A stretch of 64,000 nt of DNA from Kribbella kalugense (GTDB taxonomy: Bacteria > Actinomycetota > Actinomycetes > Propionibacteriales > Kribbellaceae). Made by a program: the position numbers and the translations under genes. Under the pieces are notes generated by a model. That model was not told where the DNA came from and searched no databases. It saw only the letters and a list, made by a program, of their open reading frames with translations. The DNA is taken from contig NZ_SODF01000002.1 of the NCBI RefSeq assembly GCF_004365875.1, positions 2,110,971-2,174,970 on the forward strand, given 5' to 3'. Shown piece after piece: positions 8,418 to 16,406 of the stretch. The first letter of the stretch is position 1, and every line of letters begins with the position of its first letter.

Positions 8418-8506
8418 CCGTCCGTCTCAGGGGTCAACCCCTGAGACGGACGGTTGCGGAGCGAGAATCCAGGTCCGCAACCGTCCAGGCGAGGGGTTGA
8501 CCCCTC
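8418..8506. terminator. Three hairpins, two mutually exclusive, between convergent genes
   Basis: Hairpin 1 pairs 8418-8433 with 8438-8453, 16 perfect base pairs with a TCAA loop. Hairpin 2 pairs 8448-8460 with 8474-8486, 13 perfect base pairs. It shares GGACGG with hairpin 1, so the two cannot coexist. Hairpin 3 pairs 8491-8496 with 8501-8506, and nearly repeats the AGGGGTCAACCCC core of hairpin 1 in inverted orientation. It lies between the DUF5709 gene and the P450 gene, so a bidirectional terminator is the simplest reading. There is no U-tract. Confidence 0.6.
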
Positions 8507-8537
8507 AGACGTCCCGGGGCGTGGGCCGTCGTGCCGG

Positions 8538-9863
8538 CTAGCGGGGGGTGACTGTTACTTCTGCGCCGCCGCGGGGGACCAGGGTGACGTTCTTGGGTTG
8601 GGCTGGTTCGGGCTTGGGGTTGGGGGCCTGGAAGTTGTAGGCGGTGAGGGCGGCGCGGAGGATTTCGGTGCCCTCCATCAGCGAGAAGCCGGCGCCGATG
8701 CAGCGCCGGGCGCCGCCGCCGAACGGGATCCAGGTGCCGGGGGCCGGCGGGTCGTCGGACAGGAAGCGCTGCGGGCGGAACTCCTTCGGCGCCGGGAAGT
8801 ACTCCGCATCCCGGTGGACCAGGCCGATCGCGGCCATGATCGTCGTACCGCGGGGCAGCCGATAGCCGGCGACATCGGTGGTCTCGGTGAGTCGACGGCC
8901 GACCTGATACACCACCGGATGCAGCCGCAGCGCCTCCTTGACGATCGCTTCCAGCTCGTCGTCCGCACCGGCGTCGGCGGCCCGCTGGCCGAACTCCAGA
9001 TCCTCCGGCCGCCGCGCCAACTCATGGAAGGCCCAGGCCATCGCCGTCGCGGTCGTCTCGTGGCCGGCCAGCAGGAGAGTGACCAGCTGGTCCCGTAGCT
9101 CCTGGTCCGACCAGGTGCCTGCGGCAAGCAGTCGCGAGAGTACGTCGTTGCGCCCGGCAAACGTCTCGCGGCGCTTGGCGATCTCGTCGCACAGGATCTC
9201 GTCGACCTTGCGCTGGGTGTCCAGGTACGTCTTCCACGGCCGGACCCGGAGCAGCGGCGGGTAGAACCCACCCAGCATGATCACCGGCGACACCGAGACG
9301 ATCTTGTCCATCAGCGGCCGGAGCGTGTTCAGCCGGTCGACGTCGGTCACGCCGAAGATCACCTGCAGGATGATCTCCAGAGTCAGGTTCCGCATCCGCT
9401 GGTGCACCTTGAACGGCTTCCCGGCCGGCCACTTCGCGACCTCGGCCTGAGCCAGCTCCAGCACCATCCCGGCGTACCCGCGCAGTGCCGCGCCGGAGAA
9501 AGCCGGCATCAGCTGCTTGCGCATCCGGACGTGGTCCTCGTCGTCGAGCAGCAGCAGCGAGTGCGAGCCCATGATCGGCTCAAGCACGGTGTTCCCCTCG
9601 CCGGCGTGCATGATCGCGGGCGGGCTGCCGAACACCTCGCGGATGTGGTCCGGCCGGCTCAGCACCACGCAGACCCGGCTCGACGGCACCAGGCGGATGG
9701 TGAACACGTCGCCGTACTTCGCCTGCATCCGCGGGAAGAACGTCTTGCGGTGACTGGCGAACAGCACGGTCTGCGCCAGCGTGGGAAGTTTCGGCCCGGG
9801 AGGCAGTGTGCGGGCCGTCTGCCGGTCGAGAGTTCGGGAACCGAGCAAGGGTGTCGCTGCCAT
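8538..9863 (-). CDS. Cytochrome P450
   Basis: The 441-residue P450 has every signature: I-helix oxygen-binding LLLAGHETTATAMAW (AGHETT near residue 265), the K-helix ExxR as EALRLHP, and the haem loop FGGGARRCIG with the Cys ligand near residue 383. A proline-rich start (LPPGPKLP) and the lack of a membrane anchor fit a soluble class I enzyme. It would need a ferredoxin and reductase partner, which are not in this window. The substrate is unknown and no biosynthetic genes surround it. TAGCGT (minus strand, 9870-9875) lies 6 nt before ATG 9863, so the start may be leaderless. Confidence 0.93.
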   Translation of the reverse strand: MAATPLLGSRTLDRQTARTLPPGPKLPTLAQTVLFASHRKTFFPRMQAKYGDVFTIRLVPSSRVCVVLSRPDHIREVFGSPPAIMHAGEGNTVLEPIMGSHSLLLLDDEDHVRMRKQLMPAFSGAALRGYAGMVLELAQAEVAKWPAGKPFKVHQRMRNLTLEIILQVIFGVTDVDRLNTLRPLMDKIVSVSPVIMLGGFYPPLLRVRPWKTYLDTQRKVDEILCDEIAKRRETFAGRNDVLSRLLAAGTWSDQELRDQLVTLLLAGHETTATAMAWAFHELARRPEDLEFGQRAADAGADDELEAIVKEALRLHPVVYQVGRRLTETTDVAGYRLPRGTTIMAAIGLVHRDAEYFPAPKEFRPQRFLSDDPPAPGTWIPFGGGARRCIGAGFSLMEGTEILRAALTAYNFQAPNPKPEPAQPKNVTLVPRGGAEVTVTPR

Positions 9864-9869
9864 ACCTTC

Positions 9870-9875
9870 ACGCTA
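9870..9875 (-). promoter_or_regulatory. -10 box of the P450 gene (leaderless)
   Basis: TAGCGT read on the minus strand is followed by GAAGGT and then the ATG at 9863. The 6-nt gap would put transcription start at or next to the start codon. Confidence 0.45.
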
Positions 9876-9917
9876 CGTCAGCCGGGTGAACGCCGGGCGG
9901 GGCTTACGACAAGAACT

Positions 9918-9955
9918 GGGGGCCTGAGACAGGCAATAACCTGTCCCAGGCCCCC
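9918..9955. terminator. Hairpin between GH38 and P450 genes
   Basis: The arms 9918-9933 and 9940-9955 pair over 15 bp with one A-C mismatch and a CAATAA loop. It lies 12 bp after the alpha-mannosidase stop and upstream of the P450 promoter, so it should end the mannosidase transcript. Confidence 0.75.
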
Positions 9956-9966
9956 GGAACCTATGC

Positions 9967-12900
9967 TCAGGCCCGCTTGAAGCGCAGGGTGAGGATCTGG
10001 AAGGGGCGGAGCTCGAAGGAGACTCCGTTGTCCTTCAGCTCCCGGTCCGCGAGGTCGCGCTCGAGCAGGTCGACCTCGGTCACCGACGCCGCCGCGAACG
10101 ACGGCGTGACGGTCGCCCGGCCGCGGCCGCCGGTGGACTCGTACAGCCGGACGACCACGTCGCCGGACTGGTCGTCGGCCAGCTTGATCGCCTCGACGAT
10201 CACGTTGTCGTTGTCGACAGCAACGATCGGCTCGACGCCGTCGGCACCGGTGACGACCCGCTCCGGCAGGTTGATCCGGTAGCCCTCCTCGACCGCCTCC
10301 GGGATGCCGGCGCCGACCACCAGCGCGTGGTTGACGATGTGCACGCCCTGGTCGGTCTTCGGGTCGGGGAACCGCGGCGCCCGGATCAGCGAGGTCCGGA
10401 TGGTGGTCGTCGTACCGCCGTCCTCCCGCGCAGTCCGGTTGATGTCGTGGCCGTACGTCGAGTCGTTGACGACGGCAACGCCGTACCCCGGCTCGCCGAC
10501 GTGCACCCAGCGGTGCGCCGCGATCTCGAACTTCGCCGCGTCCCAGGAGGTGTTCTGGTGGGTCGGCCGGAAGATGTGACCGAACTGCGTCTCGGACGCC
10601 GACCGATCCGCGTGGACGTCGACCGGGTACGCCGCCTTGAGGAACTTCTCCGTCTCGTGCCAGTCCATGTTGGTCTCGATGTCGACCCGCTTCGCGCCCG
10701 GCCGCAGCCGCAGCGTCTGGGTCACGGTGGACTGCCCGAAGGACCGCTTCACCACCACGGTCGCGACACCGTCGACAGTGCTGAAGTCCAGGCTGTCGAG
10801 CTCGGTCACGTCGCGGACGTTGTTCTTGTAGAACGAATCGACGTCCCACGCGTCCCAGTGATTCGGGGTGTCCACGTGCAGCTGGAGAAGGTTGCCCACG
10901 GCACCTGGTGCGATCACCTCGCGGGCGGCCTCGACGTCGTACAGCGAGGTGATCAGGCCGCGGTCGTCGATCGTCACCCGGATGACGCCGTTGTCCAGGA
11001 CGCCGTCCTCGATCGTGACGGACTGGCCCTCGCCGGCTGCGACACCCGCGCCCAGACCGGCGACGCCGCTGCGGGAGTGCGGTGCCGCGTTGAAGACGAT
11101 CTGCGCGTCACCGGAGCCGGCCAGCGCCTGCTGGGCCTTGGCGATGATCGCGTTCAGCTCCTCGGCGACCTTGGCGTACGTCGCCTCCGCCTCGCGGTGC
11201 ACCCACGAGATCGAGGAGCCCGGCAGGATGTCGTGGAACTGGTGCAGCAGCGCGACCTTCCACAGCCGGTCCAGGTCCTCGTACGGGTAGGTGTCCAGCT
11301 TGCCCGCGACCACGGCCGCGGTCGCCCACAGCTCGGCCTCACGCAGCAGGTGCTCGGTACGCCGGTTGCCCTGCTTGGTCTTGGCCTGCGAGGTGTACGT
11401 CGCCCGGTGGATCTCCAGGTAGAGCTCGCCGGACCACACCGGCGCGTGCTCGTGGTACTCCTCTTCGGCGGCGGTGAAGAACTCGGTCGGGGACTCGATC
11501 GTCACCTTCGGCGAGGACTCCAGGTCGGCCACCCGGCGGGCGGTCGCGACGAACTCACGGGTGGGGCCGCCACCGCCGTCGCCGTACCCGAACGGGACCA
11601 GCGACCGGGTCGCGGCGCCGTTCTCGGCGAAGTTCCGCTGCGCGTGCGCGAGCTCACGACCGGACAGGTCGGAGTTGTACGTGTCGATCGGCGGGAAGTG
11701 GGTGAACACCCGGGTCCCGTCCAGGCCCTCCCACCAGAAGGTGTGGTGCGGGAACTTGTTCTCCTTGTTCCAGGAGATCTTCTGGGTCAGGAACCACTTC
11801 GAGCCTGACAGCTTCACCAGCTGCGGCAGGGCCGCCGTGTAGCCGAACGAGTCCGGCAGCCAGACCTCCTGGGTGTCGATACCGTACTCGTCCAGGAAGA
11901 ACCGCTTGCCGTGCACGAACTGCCGGGCCAGCGCCTCGCCACCGGGCAGGTTGGTGTCGGACTCGACCCACATCCCGCCGACCGGGACGATGTGGCCCTC
12001 GGCAACGGCCTTCTTCAGCCGCTCCCAGACCTCCGGGTAGTTGTCCTTCACCCAGGCGTGCTGCTGGGCCTGCGAGAACGCGAAGACCAGCTCCGGGTAC
12101 TCCTCGGCCAGAGTGGCGACGTTGGACACCGTCCGGGCGACCTTGCGGCGGGTCTCCCGCAGCGGCCAGAGCCAGGCGGAGTCGATGTGCGCGTGCCCGA
12201 CCGCGGACAGCTGGTGCGCGCTCGCGTGCGCCGGCCGGCTCAGTACGTCGGTCAGCTGGGCGCGGGCGTCCGTCGCGGTGCCGGCGACGTTCTCGTAGTC
12301 CAGTACGTCGAGTGCCCGGCTCAGCGCGCGCAGGATCTCCCGGCGGCGCGGCTCCTGGGCGGACAGCTCCCTCTGCAGGCTGTCCAGCGCCTCGAGGTCG
12401 AGGATCAGGTCCCACACCTCGGCGTTGAACACGGCCAGGTCGGCGCGGGTCAGCTGGTAGATCGGGTGGTCGCCGAGCTTCTCGCCGATGTCGACCTTGG
12501 CGTAGGCGTTGTCCAGTGGGATCTCCGGGTTGGCGGCCGCCTCGACGTAGAACTCGATCGAGTCGCCGGCCGACGCCGCCGTACCGTCCTTGCCGAGGAT
12601 CGACAGCGGCGCGTAGGTCTGCCGCGGGTGCAGGCCCTTCAGCGGCCGGCCGGAGCTGGTGTGCACCAGGCCCTCCGCGGAGAACCCGGGACCGCCGCTG
12701 AAGCCGAGGTCGATGACCGCCTCGATCTCGCTGCCGGCCCACTCGGCGGGAACCTCGCCGCTGAACTTGAACCACGCGGTACCCCAGGCCGGACCCCACG
12801 GCAGGCCGATCTCGGCCTTCTCGTAGGTCTGCGCCAGCGCCTCGGCGGGGGACACGGGCTCACCGGGTGCGTGCCACACCTCGATGTCCAGCGGGACCGC

Positions 12901-12981
12901 CGCGCCGTAGATCGCGGGGCGGAGCCGCTCCCGCAGGGCGCGCCTGAGCCGCTCCTCGATGAGTTGACGGTCGTCGTGCAC
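9967..12981 (-). CDS. Alpha-mannosidase, glycoside hydrolase family 38
   Basis: The 1004-residue enzyme has the family size. The zinc-binding motif VGHAHIDSAWLWPLRE is near residue 263. LPDSFGYTAALPQL near 376 holds the catalytic Asp nucleophile. The middle and C-terminal all-beta domains of the family follow (DNGVIRVTIDDRGLITSLYD onward). It hydrolyses alpha-mannosides with retention. No signal peptide is seen, so it likely acts in the cytoplasm on imported mannosides or during glycan turnover. GGAGG stands 8 nt before GTG 12981. No sugar transporter or regulator is adjacent, and the gene appears to be transcribed alone. Confidence 0.93.
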   Translation of the reverse strand: MHDDRQLIEERLRRALRERLRPAIYGAAVPLDIEVWHAPGEPVSPAEALAQTYEKAEIGLPWGPAWGTAWFKFSGEVPAEWAGSEIEAVIDLGFSGGPGFSAEGLVHTSSGRPLKGLHPRQTYAPLSILGKDGTAASAGDSIEFYVEAAANPEIPLDNAYAKVDIGEKLGDHPIYQLTRADLAVFNAEVWDLILDLEALDSLQRELSAQEPRRREILRALSRALDVLDYENVAGTATDARAQLTDVLSRPAHASAHQLSAVGHAHIDSAWLWPLRETRRKVARTVSNVATLAEEYPELVFAFSQAQQHAWVKDNYPEVWERLKKAVAEGHIVPVGGMWVESDTNLPGGEALARQFVHGKRFFLDEYGIDTQEVWLPDSFGYTAALPQLVKLSGSKWFLTQKISWNKENKFPHHTFWWEGLDGTRVFTHFPPIDTYNSDLSGRELAHAQRNFAENGAATRSLVPFGYGDGGGGPTREFVATARRVADLESSPKVTIESPTEFFTAAEEEYHEHAPVWSGELYLEIHRATYTSQAKTKQGNRRTEHLLREAELWATAAVVAGKLDTYPYEDLDRLWKVALLHQFHDILPGSSISWVHREAEATYAKVAEELNAIIAKAQQALAGSGDAQIVFNAAPHSRSGVAGLGAGVAAGEGQSVTIEDGVLDNGVIRVTIDDRGLITSLYDVEAAREVIAPGAVGNLLQLHVDTPNHWDAWDVDSFYKNNVRDVTELDSLDFSTVDGVATVVVKRSFGQSTVTQTLRLRPGAKRVDIETNMDWHETEKFLKAAYPVDVHADRSASETQFGHIFRPTHQNTSWDAAKFEIAAHRWVHVGEPGYGVAVVNDSTYGHDINRTAREDGGTTTTIRTSLIRAPRFPDPKTDQGVHIVNHALVVGAGIPEAVEEGYRINLPERVVTGADGVEPIVAVDNDNVIVEAIKLADDQSGDVVVRLYESTGGRGRATVTPSFAAASVTEVDLLERDLADRELKDNGVSFELRPFQILTLRFKRA

Positions 12982-13156
12982 GAAATCAGCCTCCGGGGAA
13001 GATCCTCACGCGGCCGCCACGGCCGCACGGATGACAACGCTGTCACACCGACCCCGGGTGCGTCCAGACGCAGATGCCCCCTGTTGTATACGTACCTGTG
13101 GGTAGCGGTTCGGTTGCGGCCGGGTCCACGGCTACCCCCAAGGCCCCGTTGTTGTC

Positions 13157-13162
13157 TAGGTT
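13157..13162 (+). promoter_or_regulatory. -10 box of first TAXI gene (leaderless)
   Basis: TAGGTT at 13157-13162 is followed by GTCTGC and ATG at 13169. No ribosome site is present, so the transcript probably starts at the codon. Confidence 0.5.
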
Positions 13163-13168
13163 GTCTGC

Positions 13169-14224
13169 ATGGATCGCCCCCGCCTGCTGACCCCTGCCCG
13201 GCCGACTGGGCTCGGTGATCGGTTGTTGGCACGACGCAGCATGCTCGGCTTCGGTGCCGCCGCCGCGTCGGCGCTGCTCGTGCCCGGCTGCTCGCGCGGC
13301 CGCGCGGACGAGCCCGCGCCCGACAAGCCCGGGACTTTCGTGACCGGCAACACCGGCGGCGTCTACAACGTGTTCGGTGCGGCGCTCAGCGCGCTGGTCA
13401 GCGAAGTCACCGGCGTGGAGCTGCAGCCGATCGTGAGCGACGGCTCGGTGGACAACCTGGTCAAGGTCGCGAGCAGTCACGCCGACCTCGGTTTCTGTAC
13501 GTCGGACTCCGCGCTGGCGGCCTTCGAGGGCACCGGCGAGTTCAACAAGGGCCCGCTGCGGTTCACCGCGCTCGCCCGGGTGTACGACAACTACGTGCAC
13601 GTCGTCGTACCGATGGCCTCGAAGGCGAAGGAACTGACGGACCTGAACCCGTCGAAGGATGATCCGACCCGGCGGAAGATGGTCGTCAGCGTCGGGCCGA
13701 AGAACTCCGGCACCCAGGTCATCGCCGACATGATCCTGAACGAAGCCAAGGTCGACGTCAAACGGGTGAACATGTCGCTGGAGGACTCGGTCGCTGCGCT
13801 GGTCCCGCCGGCCAGGGCGAGCCGCGGCAAGATCGACGCCTTCATCTGGAGCGGAGGCGTTCCGACGAAGCCGATCGCGGCGCTGCAGGCCACCCTCGGG
13901 TTCCGGCTGCTGAACATCGGAGCGGTGGCGCAGAAGATTGCGCTGAGGGAGTTCGGCGGCTTCGTAGTGTCGTCGATCCCGCCGTCGCAGTACGGGCTGG
14001 CCAGCTCGGTGCCGACGCTCGCCGTGCCGAACTACCTGATCGCCAGGCCGAACCTGTCCGACTCGTGGGCCTGGTGGACGGTCAACACGCTGTTCCGCCG
14101 CCAGAACGACCTGATCAAGGAGCATCCGGAGGCCGGCGCCCTGGACCCGCGCTCGGCGATCGCCACGATGCCGATCCCGCTGCACCCCGCGGCGGAACGC
14201 TGGTACCGCCAGAACCACATCTGA
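13169..14224 (+). CDS. TAXI-family TRAP solute-binding protein, copy 1
   Basis: The 351-residue exported protein has a twin-arginine-like start (LARRSMLGFGAAAASALL) ending in a lipobox-like VPGC near residue 41, so it is probably an anchored lipoprotein. The TAXI signature FVTGNTGGVYNVFGAAL follows, then VGPKNSGTQVIADMIL and DAFIWSGGVPTKPI. The family binds small carboxylates, glutamate-like or C4-dicarboxylate ligands, for TRAP importers. It is convergent with the sensor kinase gene and separated by the two-component pair from the permease, so it has its own promoter. It may serve as an alternative binding protein or as a ligand sensor for the kinase; this is inference. Confidence 0.85.
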   Translation: MDRPRLLTPARPTGLGDRLLARRSMLGFGAAAASALLVPGCSRGRADEPAPDKPGTFVTGNTGGVYNVFGAALSALVSEVTGVELQPIVSDGSVDNLVKVASSHADLGFCTSDSALAAFEGTGEFNKGPLRFTALARVYDNYVHVVVPMASKAKELTDLNPSKDDPTRRKMVVSVGPKNSGTQVIADMILNEAKVDVKRVNMSLEDSVAALVPPARASRGKIDAFIWSGGVPTKPIAALQATLGFRLLNIGAVAQKIALREFGGFVVSSIPPSQYGLASSVPTLAVPNYLIARPNLSDSWAWWTVNTLFRRQNDLIKEHPEAGALDPRSAIATMPIPLHPAAERWYRQNHI

Positions 14225-14242
14225 GTTTCAGGCGGCGCAGGT

Positions 14243-15619
14243 TCAGATGTCGTAGTCGTCGATCAGCGGGACGCGGACCTCGATCACCAGGCCGCCGCCG
14301 ATCGGCGGGCGGGCGACCACGCGGCCGCCGACCCGGGCCGCTTCGGAGCGGACGATCGCCAGTCCGAGGCCGGTGCCCGGCATCTCCCGGTGGTGCGCGC
14401 TGCGCCAGAACCGCTCGCCGACCTTCTTCAGGTCCCGCGAACCGAGCCCGAGGCCGTGGTCGCGCACCGACATCACCACCTCGGTGCCGTCCCGGGTGAC
14501 CGAGACCTCGACCGGCGGAGCGCCGTACTTGGAGGCGTTGTCGAGCAGTACGTCGAGGATGTCGTCGACCTCGAGCTCCGGTGCGACCCCGCCCGGCACC
14601 ATCTCGCCGATGATCAGCTCCAGGTCGTCGGCGGAGTACACGGCCTTCCAGCCGACCAGCCGCTCCTTCACTGCCTGCGCGAGGTCCAGCGGCTCTTCAC
14701 TGTTGGCGTCGCCGTCGGTCGACGGACGGTCCGAGCCGGCCAGCCGGGACAGCCGCTGGACGATCCGGCCCAGCCGGTCGATGTCGCTGAGCGCGAACCG
14801 GGCCGTCGGGGACAGCCTGGAAAGGCCCTCGATGTGGATCCGGGCCGACGTCAGCGGCGTACGCAGCTGGTGTGAGGCGTCCGCGACGAACTCACGCTCA
14901 CGCTGGCGGGCCTGGTGCAGGCTCAGTGCCATCGAGTTGAAGCTGTCGCCGAGCCGTCGGAGCTCTGGTGCACGGCCGTCGGTCGACACCCGGGTGTCGA
15001 GCGCGCCGCGGGTGATCTGGTGGGTCGCGTTGTCGAGGTCCTGCAGCGGCCGCAGCACCCAGCGGGTGATCGGCCGGACGATACCGATGATGATCGCGCC
15101 GATGCTGATCAGCAGGCCGCCGAGGAGCAGCAGCAGCCCACGCTGCACCTGGTCGCGGGCGTTCTCGGTCGGCACCCGCAGTACGGCGGCACCGAGCACG
15201 CTGCCGTTGTTGACGACCGGACGGGACACGATCATCTCGCCGGAACGCCACGGCCACAGCGCCGGCGGCTCGGCCGGCAGCCGACCGGCCAGCGTGCTGT
15301 GCAGAGCGGTGGCGATGTCGGACTCCTTGACGTCGACACCGGACACGGAGGTGGCCACCACCCGGGAGTCGACGTCGACGACGAAGACCGGGGTGTCGTA
15401 CAGCTCCTGGTACCGGACCGTCAGCTCACGCAGGTTGGCGATGTCGCCGGTCTGCAACGGGGACTCCGCCATCGCGGCGAACCAGTCCGCGTCGTTGCTC
15501 CGGGACAGGAAGAGCGTGCGCGACGTACTCGTGGCGATGAAGTTCGCCAGCGGGATGACAGCGACGATCGCGAGCGCGACGACCATCGGAACGAGGGACT
15601 GCAGCAGTCGACGGCGCAA
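14243..15619 (-). CDS. Sensor histidine kinase
   Basis: The 458-residue kinase starts at TTG 15619, 3 bp after the regulator's stop. A first membrane helix (MVVALAIVAVIPLANFIA), an extracytoplasmic domain of about 130 residues and a second helix (LLLLLGGLLISIGAIIIGIV) precede a HAMP domain. The dimerisation box is DASHQLRTPLTS, with phospho-accepting His near residue 248. The ATPase domain shows the N box LLDNASKYG and G boxes DHGLGLG and GTGLGLAIV. The sensor domain and the neighbouring transporter resemble the TctE/DcuS situation, sensing an external carboxylate. Its place beside a TRAP transporter suggests it controls that transporter. Confidence 0.9.
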   Translation of the reverse strand: MRRRLLQSLVPMVVALAIVAVIPLANFIATSTSRTLFLSRSNDADWFAAMAESPLQTGDIANLRELTVRYQELYDTPVFVVDVDSRVVATSVSGVDVKESDIATALHSTLAGRLPAEPPALWPWRSGEMIVSRPVVNNGSVLGAAVLRVPTENARDQVQRGLLLLLGGLLISIGAIIIGIVRPITRWVLRPLQDLDNATHQITRGALDTRVSTDGRAPELRRLGDSFNSMALSLHQARQREREFVADASHQLRTPLTSARIHIEGLSRLSPTARFALSDIDRLGRIVQRLSRLAGSDRPSTDGDANSEEPLDLAQAVKERLVGWKAVYSADDLELIIGEMVPGGVAPELEVDDILDVLLDNASKYGAPPVEVSVTRDGTEVVMSVRDHGLGLGSRDLKKVGERFWRSAHHREMPGTGLGLAIVRSEAARVGGRVVARPPIGGGLVIEVRVPLIDDYDI

Positions 15620-15622
15620 CGG

Positions 15623-16288
15623 TCAGTCCGAACCCAGTCGGTAGCCGACGCCCCGGATGGTCTGTACCAGTTCGGGCCGGCCGAGCTTGGCGCGCAGGCT
15701 GGCGACGTGCACGTCCATGGTGCGCGACGACGCCTCGAACACCGACTGCCAGGCGTACAGCGCGACCTGTTCACGGGGGACCACCCGGCCGTGGTGAGCG
15801 GCCAGCACTGCGAGCACGTCGAACTCCTTGCGGGTCAGACTGATGGGCTTGTCCGCCACCTGAACCGTCCGGGCCTCGATGTCCACGGTCAGGTCGCCGA
15901 CGGTCACCCGGGGGCGGGGTTGCAAAAGTCCGGTACGACGCAGTACAGCATCGATGCGGGCCAGCAACTCGGAAATGGCGAACGGTTTCACCACATAGTC
16001 GTCGGCGCCGCTGCGCAACCCGCGGACCCGGTCGGCCGCCTCACCCCGTGCGGTCACCGCGATCACCGGCACATCGGACACCGTGCGGATCTGCCGGCAG
16101 ACGTTGATGCCGTCCCCGTCCGGCAGTCCGAGGTCCAGTAGAACCAGGTCGCCGGGATCAGCCGCGAGTGCGTCCGCGGCCGTCCGGACGTGCGTCACCA
16201 TCAGGCCGTATCGCCGCAACGCAGGTATCAGGGCATTGGCGATATCGAGATCGTCCTCGACCAGCAGAATCCGGACCGCGCCACTCAT
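15623..16288 (-). CDS. OmpR-family response regulator
   Basis: The 221-residue regulator has a receiver domain with acidic pocket VEDD, phospho-Asp in LVLLDLGLPDGDG (about residue 52), VTARG and the switch Lys in DYVVKPF. A winged-helix DNA-binding domain follows (LTRKEFDVLAVLAAHHGRVV, RTMDVHVASLRAKLG, TIRGVGYRLG). It is the partner of the adjacent kinase, with only 3 bp between them. TACGAT (minus strand, 16295-16300) lies 6 nt before ATG 16288, indicating a leaderless start. The regulator is divergent from the TRAP permease over 118 bp. Confidence 0.93.
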   Translation of the reverse strand: MSGAVRILLVEDDLDIANALIPALRRYGLMVTHVRTAADALAADPGDLVLLDLGLPDGDGINVCRQIRTVSDVPVIAVTARGEAADRVRGLRSGADDYVVKPFAISELLARIDAVLRRTGLLQPRPRVTVGDLTVDIEARTVQVADKPISLTRKEFDVLAVLAAHHGRVVPREQVALYAWQSVFEASSRTMDVHVASLRAKLGRPELVQTIRGVGYRLGSD

Positions 16289-16294
16289 GCGGTG

Positions 16295-16352
16295 ATCGTA
16301 GGCCAGGTCACGTCCAGATGTGTCAGATCTTGGTAAAGACGTAATCACGTGA
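16295..16352. promoter_or_regulatory. Divergent promoter region of response regulator and TRAP permease
   Basis: The minus-strand TACGAT (16295-16300) would serve the regulator. TCACGTGA, a perfect 8-bp palindrome, lies at 16345-16352, with a second TCACGT near 16309, making a candidate operator for the response regulator. A TAGCCT -10-like box at 16376-16381 would serve the permease. Confidence 0.35.
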
Positions 16353-16406
16353 CTCCACCCAGTGTTCGGCAACATTAGCCTTCCGGACACAGGAGGGAAC
16401 CGGTCG

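Noticed and set aside
8538..9863. P450 as part of a natural-product cluster
   Set aside because: No ferredoxin, synthase or tailoring genes surround it; neighbours are unrelated.
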